The notes under the pieces were generated by a model. The model did not search any database, was not told the DNA's origin, and worked only from the letters and a program-made list of their open reading frames with translations. From Acidobacteriota bacterium (GTDB taxonomy: Bacteria; Acidobacteriota; Terriglobia; UBA7540): a stretch of 55,805 nucleotides of DNA. Position numbers and translations under genes: made by a program. Positions 52,947 through 55,805 of the stretch are shown here, one piece after another; the stretch's first letter is position 1; the number at the start of each line of letters is the position of its first letter. The stretch is taken from assembly GCA_021787735.1 (NCBI GenBank), contig JAJYLL010000018.1, forward strand, positions 1 through 55,805, read 5' to 3'.

Positions 52947-53053
52947 AAGCCAGATGAGTGTATTCAAATGTTACATAAACTCCCAGCTTTTTCACTACGC
53001 TAGCAATGGGGAAGAAGGCATTTAGACTTTCCTGACCGGCCCACGCGGGAAAG

Positions 53054-53824
53054 CTAGTCCATAAACTTTTCAATGGGTGCAAAGGTAAGGCCCAACCGCC
53101 CTACAGCTTCGATGATGGCTGGCAGGGCCTCCACCGTGCTGGACTGGTCGATACCATCAGGAGGCGGCTGCTCGTGGGCATCATGGAGAAGAATCACAGC
53201 ACCCGGATGGAGCCTGCGGGTCGTGGCCCTTATGATCGCCTGGGTGTGGTATTTCCAGTCGAACCCCATTACCGACCACATGACCATTTTCAGGCCCCGA
53301 CGCCGTAAAACCGGCATCAGGCCGAACCATCGCGCGCCGTAAGGCGGCCGGAATAAGGTTGGCCGTACTCCGGTGACCCGCTCGATGGCTTCCTGTGCCC
53401 GGTCGATCTCACTGGCAATAAAGCTGCGGCTGCGGAAGAACAGAAACGGGTGCGAATAGGTGTGGTTGCCAATGGAGTGCCCTTCGCGCACAATGCGTCG
53501 GGCGATATCCGGGTGGCGCTCGACGTTCTTGCCACACAGGAAAAAGACCGCGATGATCTTGTGTTGGGCCAAGATATCCAGAATCTGTTCGGTAAATGGC
53601 GGGGCAGGGCCATCGTCAAACGTCAAGACGGCGCAGCGGCTTTCAGCGGGGCCGCGATTCACAACCGGGGAAAACACCTGTGATGAAGGGATGATGCAAG
53701 CATACGCCAGTGCCCAGGCACATCCCAGAACAATGATGATTCCAACCACAAGAACGATCATGGCCGACCCGCGTACCCTGCTTCCGCCCCAAGTCTGTGC
53801 ACGAGACGCCCGCGACCTTGCCAT
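53054..53824 (-). CDS. Membrane-anchored polysaccharide deacetylase (NodB-type)
   Basis: ATG 53824 is supported by GGGGA eight bases upstream; the longer frame to 53959 is Cys-rich and non-conserved. The 256-residue protein has an N-terminal membrane anchor (IVLVVGIIIVLGCAWALAY). The NodB domain holds VLTFDDGPAPPFTEQIL with the catalytic base and metal Asp, and GHSIGNHTYSHP with the two metal His. RPPYGARWFGLMPVLRRRG is the Arg-Pro-Pro-Tyr motif, and the final His is in VILLHDAHEQ. It removes acetyl groups from GlcNAc-containing polymers outside the membrane, possibly peptidoglycan or an exopolysaccharide. It stands next to the lipid-type cluster but in its own unit. Confidence 0.93.
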   Translation of the reverse strand: MARSRASRAQTWGGSRVRGSAMIVLVVGIIIVLGCAWALAYACIIPSSQVFSPVVNRGPAESRCAVLTFDDGPAPPFTEQILDILAQHKIIAVFFLCGKNVERHPDIARRIVREGHSIGNHTYSHPFLFFRSRSFIASEIDRAQEAIERVTGVRPTLFRPPYGARWFGLMPVLRRRGLKMVMWSVMGFDWKYHTQAIIRATTRRLHPGAVILLHDAHEQPPPDGIDQSSTVEALPAIIEAVGRLGLTFAPIEKFMD

Positions 53825-54024
53825 CGGGCGATCCCCAGCGATGTTTATCCTAGCACAAGGGCCATCCGAACACGTGAAGGCGGCATTACACAGCGTGGAA
53901 CAGAAACACAAATAACAGCAAGAGCATGTTGGCCAATGGCCGCGCGAGGACAGAAACACTCCACGTCAAGCATCTGAGCCCACCGTGTCATGCCGCCATA
54001 GGCTGGATAAAAGGCGGCAATTTA

Positions 54025-54044
54025 TTGGCGCTACGAAGCGCCAA
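54025..54044 (-). terminator. Strong hairpin after the methyltransferase gene
   Basis: TTGGCGCT and AGCGCCAA pair perfectly (8 bp) around a 4-nt loop, five bases beyond the stop. What follows on the minus strand is AT-rich but not a clean T-run. Terminator or mRNA-end protection is likely. Confidence 0.45.
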
Positions 54045-54049
54045 ACGGT

Positions 54050-54640
54050 TCAGGGCCTTATGTAAAGGTAGATTGTGTGTACTGCGCCGCTTTCGACCGT
54101 GACATCCTCAGACTTCACGGCGTCCCAACTGGCCATCCGGAAATCGTGCGAGACCACTCGTGTGCCGGGTCGGAGCTGTTTTTCCAGCATCGGGCGGATA
54201 TCTTCATTGACGCCGGGCAGCAGATAGAGCGTGACCACCGTCGCCGGACGAACGTCTGCCTGGAACATGTTTCCGTAGAGGATTTTGGCCCTTGGGGCGA
54301 GACCAAGTTCCTCGATCCTGGCCCAGGATTTCTGGTATAGCTTGGGATCGAGTTCCACGCCCACGGCGTGGGCGCCGAACTTTTGCGCCGCCATGATCAC
54401 AATCCGGCCGTCGCCCGAGCCCAGATCGTACACGACGTCCTTCGGGGTCACCTTTGCCAATTCCAGCATTCTTTCCACAACCGGCATGGGAGTGGGAACG
54501 TAGGGAACCACATCGTGGGAAGCTTCGTATTTCGGCGTAAGCTGGTCCTGCGCCCTGAGAGGCTGCGTAGAAACAAGCCCTAAAGCAGCCACGACGGCAA
54601 ACAGTGCCACCAGTCGCCCAAAGCTGATGTGTCGCAGCAT
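54050..54640 (-). CDS. Signal-peptide-bearing SAM methyltransferase
   Basis: A 196-residue protein with AAGGAAGG before ATG 54640. The N-terminus is a good signal peptide (LVALFAVVAALGLVSTQPLRA, AQD). A class I SAM-binding fold follows: motif I DVVYDLGSGDGRIVIMAA, the acidic end of strand 2 in VGVELDPKLY, and VVTLYLLPGVNEDIRPMLE. This type, with PYVPTPMPVVERMLELA before motif I, recurs in Acidobacteriota and Proteobacteria annotated simply as methyltransferase. SAM is not known in the periplasm, so either the leader is an anchor, or the domain acts differently. Substrate is unknown. Confidence 0.85.
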   Translation of the reverse strand: MLRHISFGRLVALFAVVAALGLVSTQPLRAQDQLTPKYEASHDVVPYVPTPMPVVERMLELAKVTPKDVVYDLGSGDGRIVIMAAQKFGAHAVGVELDPKLYQKSWARIEELGLAPRAKILYGNMFQADVRPATVVTLYLLPGVNEDIRPMLEKQLRPGTRVVSHDFRMASWDAVKSEDVTVESGAVHTIYLYIRP

Positions 54641-54924
54641 GGTCGGCCTTCCTTAATGCAGAGTTAAACCCAGTTTACCATTGCGCGGGCCCGGCGGAAC
54701 GCCAACTGCATACATACGGCGGCCTTGCGTGCTCTGGCCGTCCGCCGCCGGAATACAACGTGGAGATTCCACCATTGGTCGCGCGGCTTCTGCCGGCAGT
54801 TCGAGATGGAAATGACATCGCGGTGCACAGCCACTGCGTGTGATATATTCGTCCGGCACTGATCATCTCTGCGGGTTCATTGGTAACCGGCGCTAATGAA
54901 CTTCCGTCAAGCGAGGAGCCATCC

Positions 54925-55805
54925 ATGAGCGGAATTGAACGGCGCGAGTTCCTGAAGAGGACCGGCGCACTGGGCGCTGGACTGGTTTCCTTGCCGCTCG
55001 CGCGCGCGGCGGCAAAGCCTGCGGTCGCGGCAAATCGCCCCAACATTCTGGTCTTTCTGACCGACGACCACGGCCAATGGGCGCAGCACGCCTACGGCAA
55101 CTCGGAATTATTGACGCCCAACATGAATCGCCTGGCGGCCACCGGCACGCGCATGACACAGGCGCTTACGCCCTGCCCAGTCTGCTCTCCCGCCCGGGCG
55201 TCTTTCTTTACCGGGTGCATGCCCTCGCAGCATGGCATTCACGACTGGCTCGAAGAAAAGACCTGCGCGGTGGAGCACCCATGGCTGGAGGGCCAGACGC
55301 TGATTTCAGAACTGATGAAGGACGCCGGCTACCACACCGGCCTCGTGGGCAAATGGCATTGCGGCCATACGCGCGACCCACATCCGGGGTTTGACCGGTG
55401 GTTCAGCTACTGGGTATGGCAGTATCCGCACTATGGCGTCCAGCAGTTTTCAGACCAGGGGCAGTTTGCAACTGATCAGGGCCAGCAATCACCCCTGCTG
55501 ACAAAACGCGCCATCGATTTCCTGCGCGACCATAAAAAGAACGAGGGCGCCGAAGGCAAGCCATTCTTCCTCTTCGTCGGCTACGTTGACACCCACTCGC
55601 CGCACGACGCCGCGCCGTCGGAACTGGTTTCGCAATATGATTCGGCAACGTTCCGCGACATTCCCAACGAAAAGTTCCAGCCATGCCACGGTGAACCGCT
55701 CATCCCGGTGAACAGCAATCCGCAAATCGAGCGAATGAAGCATATGGAGTATTACGGCGCCGTCTCCAGCATCGACCGCGAGATCGGCAAGGTCCTTGCT
55801 GAACT
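54925..55805 (+). CDS. TAT-exported sulfatase (3' end beyond the window)
   Basis: ATG 54925 has GAGGAG seven bases upstream. The open frame continues to the window end, giving at least 293 residues. A twin-arginine signal is present (RREFLKRTGALGAG). The sulfatase fold starts RPNILVFLTDDHGQW with the metal Asp pair (47-48). The active-site motif C87-S-P-A-R lies in PCPVCSPARASFF; this Cys must be converted to formylglycine. GKWHCGHTRDPHPGFDRW and FVGYVDTHSPHDA are further family parts. It hydrolyses sulfate esters, probably of polysaccharides, outside the cytoplasm. It is divergent from the methyltransferase gene; 284 bases separate them. Confidence 0.92.
   Translation, partial: MSGIERREFLKRTGALGAGLVSLPLARAAAKPAVAANRPNILVFLTDDHGQWAQHAYGNSELLTPNMNRLAATGTRMTQALTPCPVCSPARASFFTGCMPSQHGIHDWLEEKTCAVEHPWLEGQTLISELMKDAGYHTGLVGKWHCGHTRDPHPGFDRWFSYWVWQYPHYGVQQFSDQGQFATDQGQQSPLLTKRAIDFLRDHKKNEGAEGKPFFLFVGYVDTHSPHDAAPSELVSQYDSATFRDIPNEKFQPCHGEPLIPVNSNPQIERMKHMEYYGAVSSIDREIGKVLAE

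Overview
The window looks like a chromosome fragment of a Gram-negative soil-type bacterium, most likely Acidobacteriota. This rests on a GC-rich base composition, a type IV pilus assembly operon (pilMNOPQ), OmpA-like and secretin outer-membrane proteins, several TAT-exported hydrolases, a very large SBBP-repeat protein with an Ig-like tail, and a lone HemQ-type coproheme enzyme. That is a judgement from gene content; no rRNA or other phylogenetic marker is present. I see no tRNA, rRNA, CRISPR array, transposase or phage gene.

Layout. (1) 1-3720, minus strand: a degenerate Rhs/YD-repeat locus. A 5'-truncated Rhs 3' end (2078-3565) is followed by a 4-TM protein. An orphan Rhs tip (603-1412) is followed by a 2-TM protein. 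A third, eroded copy of the Rhs core junction lies at 82-210. A 140-bp direct repeat (134-273 and 1336-1475) carries the Rhs core motif, a start codon, a ribosome binding site and a hairpin. The layout is that of a polymorphic-toxin cassette array with candidate immunity genes. (2) 3848-14801: DUF421 membrane protein, TAT-exported aldo/keto reductase, exported rhodanese, alpha/beta hydrolase, GH20 hexosaminidase, YyaL-like thioredoxin-fold protein, an unassigned secreted glycosidase-like protein and a small membrane protein. (3) 14928-22464, plus strand: cell-wall amidase, GerMN protein, RNase PH, RdgB, OmpA lipoprotein, HemQ, beta-hydroxyacid dehydrogenase and endonuclease III. (4) 22590-32489, minus strand: FabL-like enoyl-ACP reductase, an ABC-auxiliary-type lipoprotein, TsaE, NnrDE, an RCK potassium channel with an altered filter, an RsbU-type phosphatase and two APC permeases. 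(5) 32556-41441, minus strand: pilM-N-O-P-Q followed by a Xaa-Pro peptidase, accB, accC and thiE. (6) 41716-45513: the 1265-residue SBBP-repeat surface protein. (7) 45818-52776, minus strand: response regulator, ACP, FabF-type ketosynthase, MGDG-synthase-like glycosyltransferase, PaaK/F390-type ligase, HAD phosphatase and class III aminotransferase. This set looks like an undescribed acyl/amino/glyco-lipid pathway. (8) 53054-end: polysaccharide deacetylase, an exported methyltransferase and a TAT-exported sulfatase cut by the window end.

How the genes work together. The pil genes form a translationally coupled inner-membrane to outer-membrane assembly unit. accB-accC supply the carboxylase half of malonyl-CoA synthesis, which would feed both FabL and the ketosynthase/ACP cluster. 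rph-rdgB, nth and nnrDE are housekeeping. The two strongest candidates for something new are the Rhs tip array at the left end and the seven-gene minus-strand cluster at 45.8-52.8 kb.
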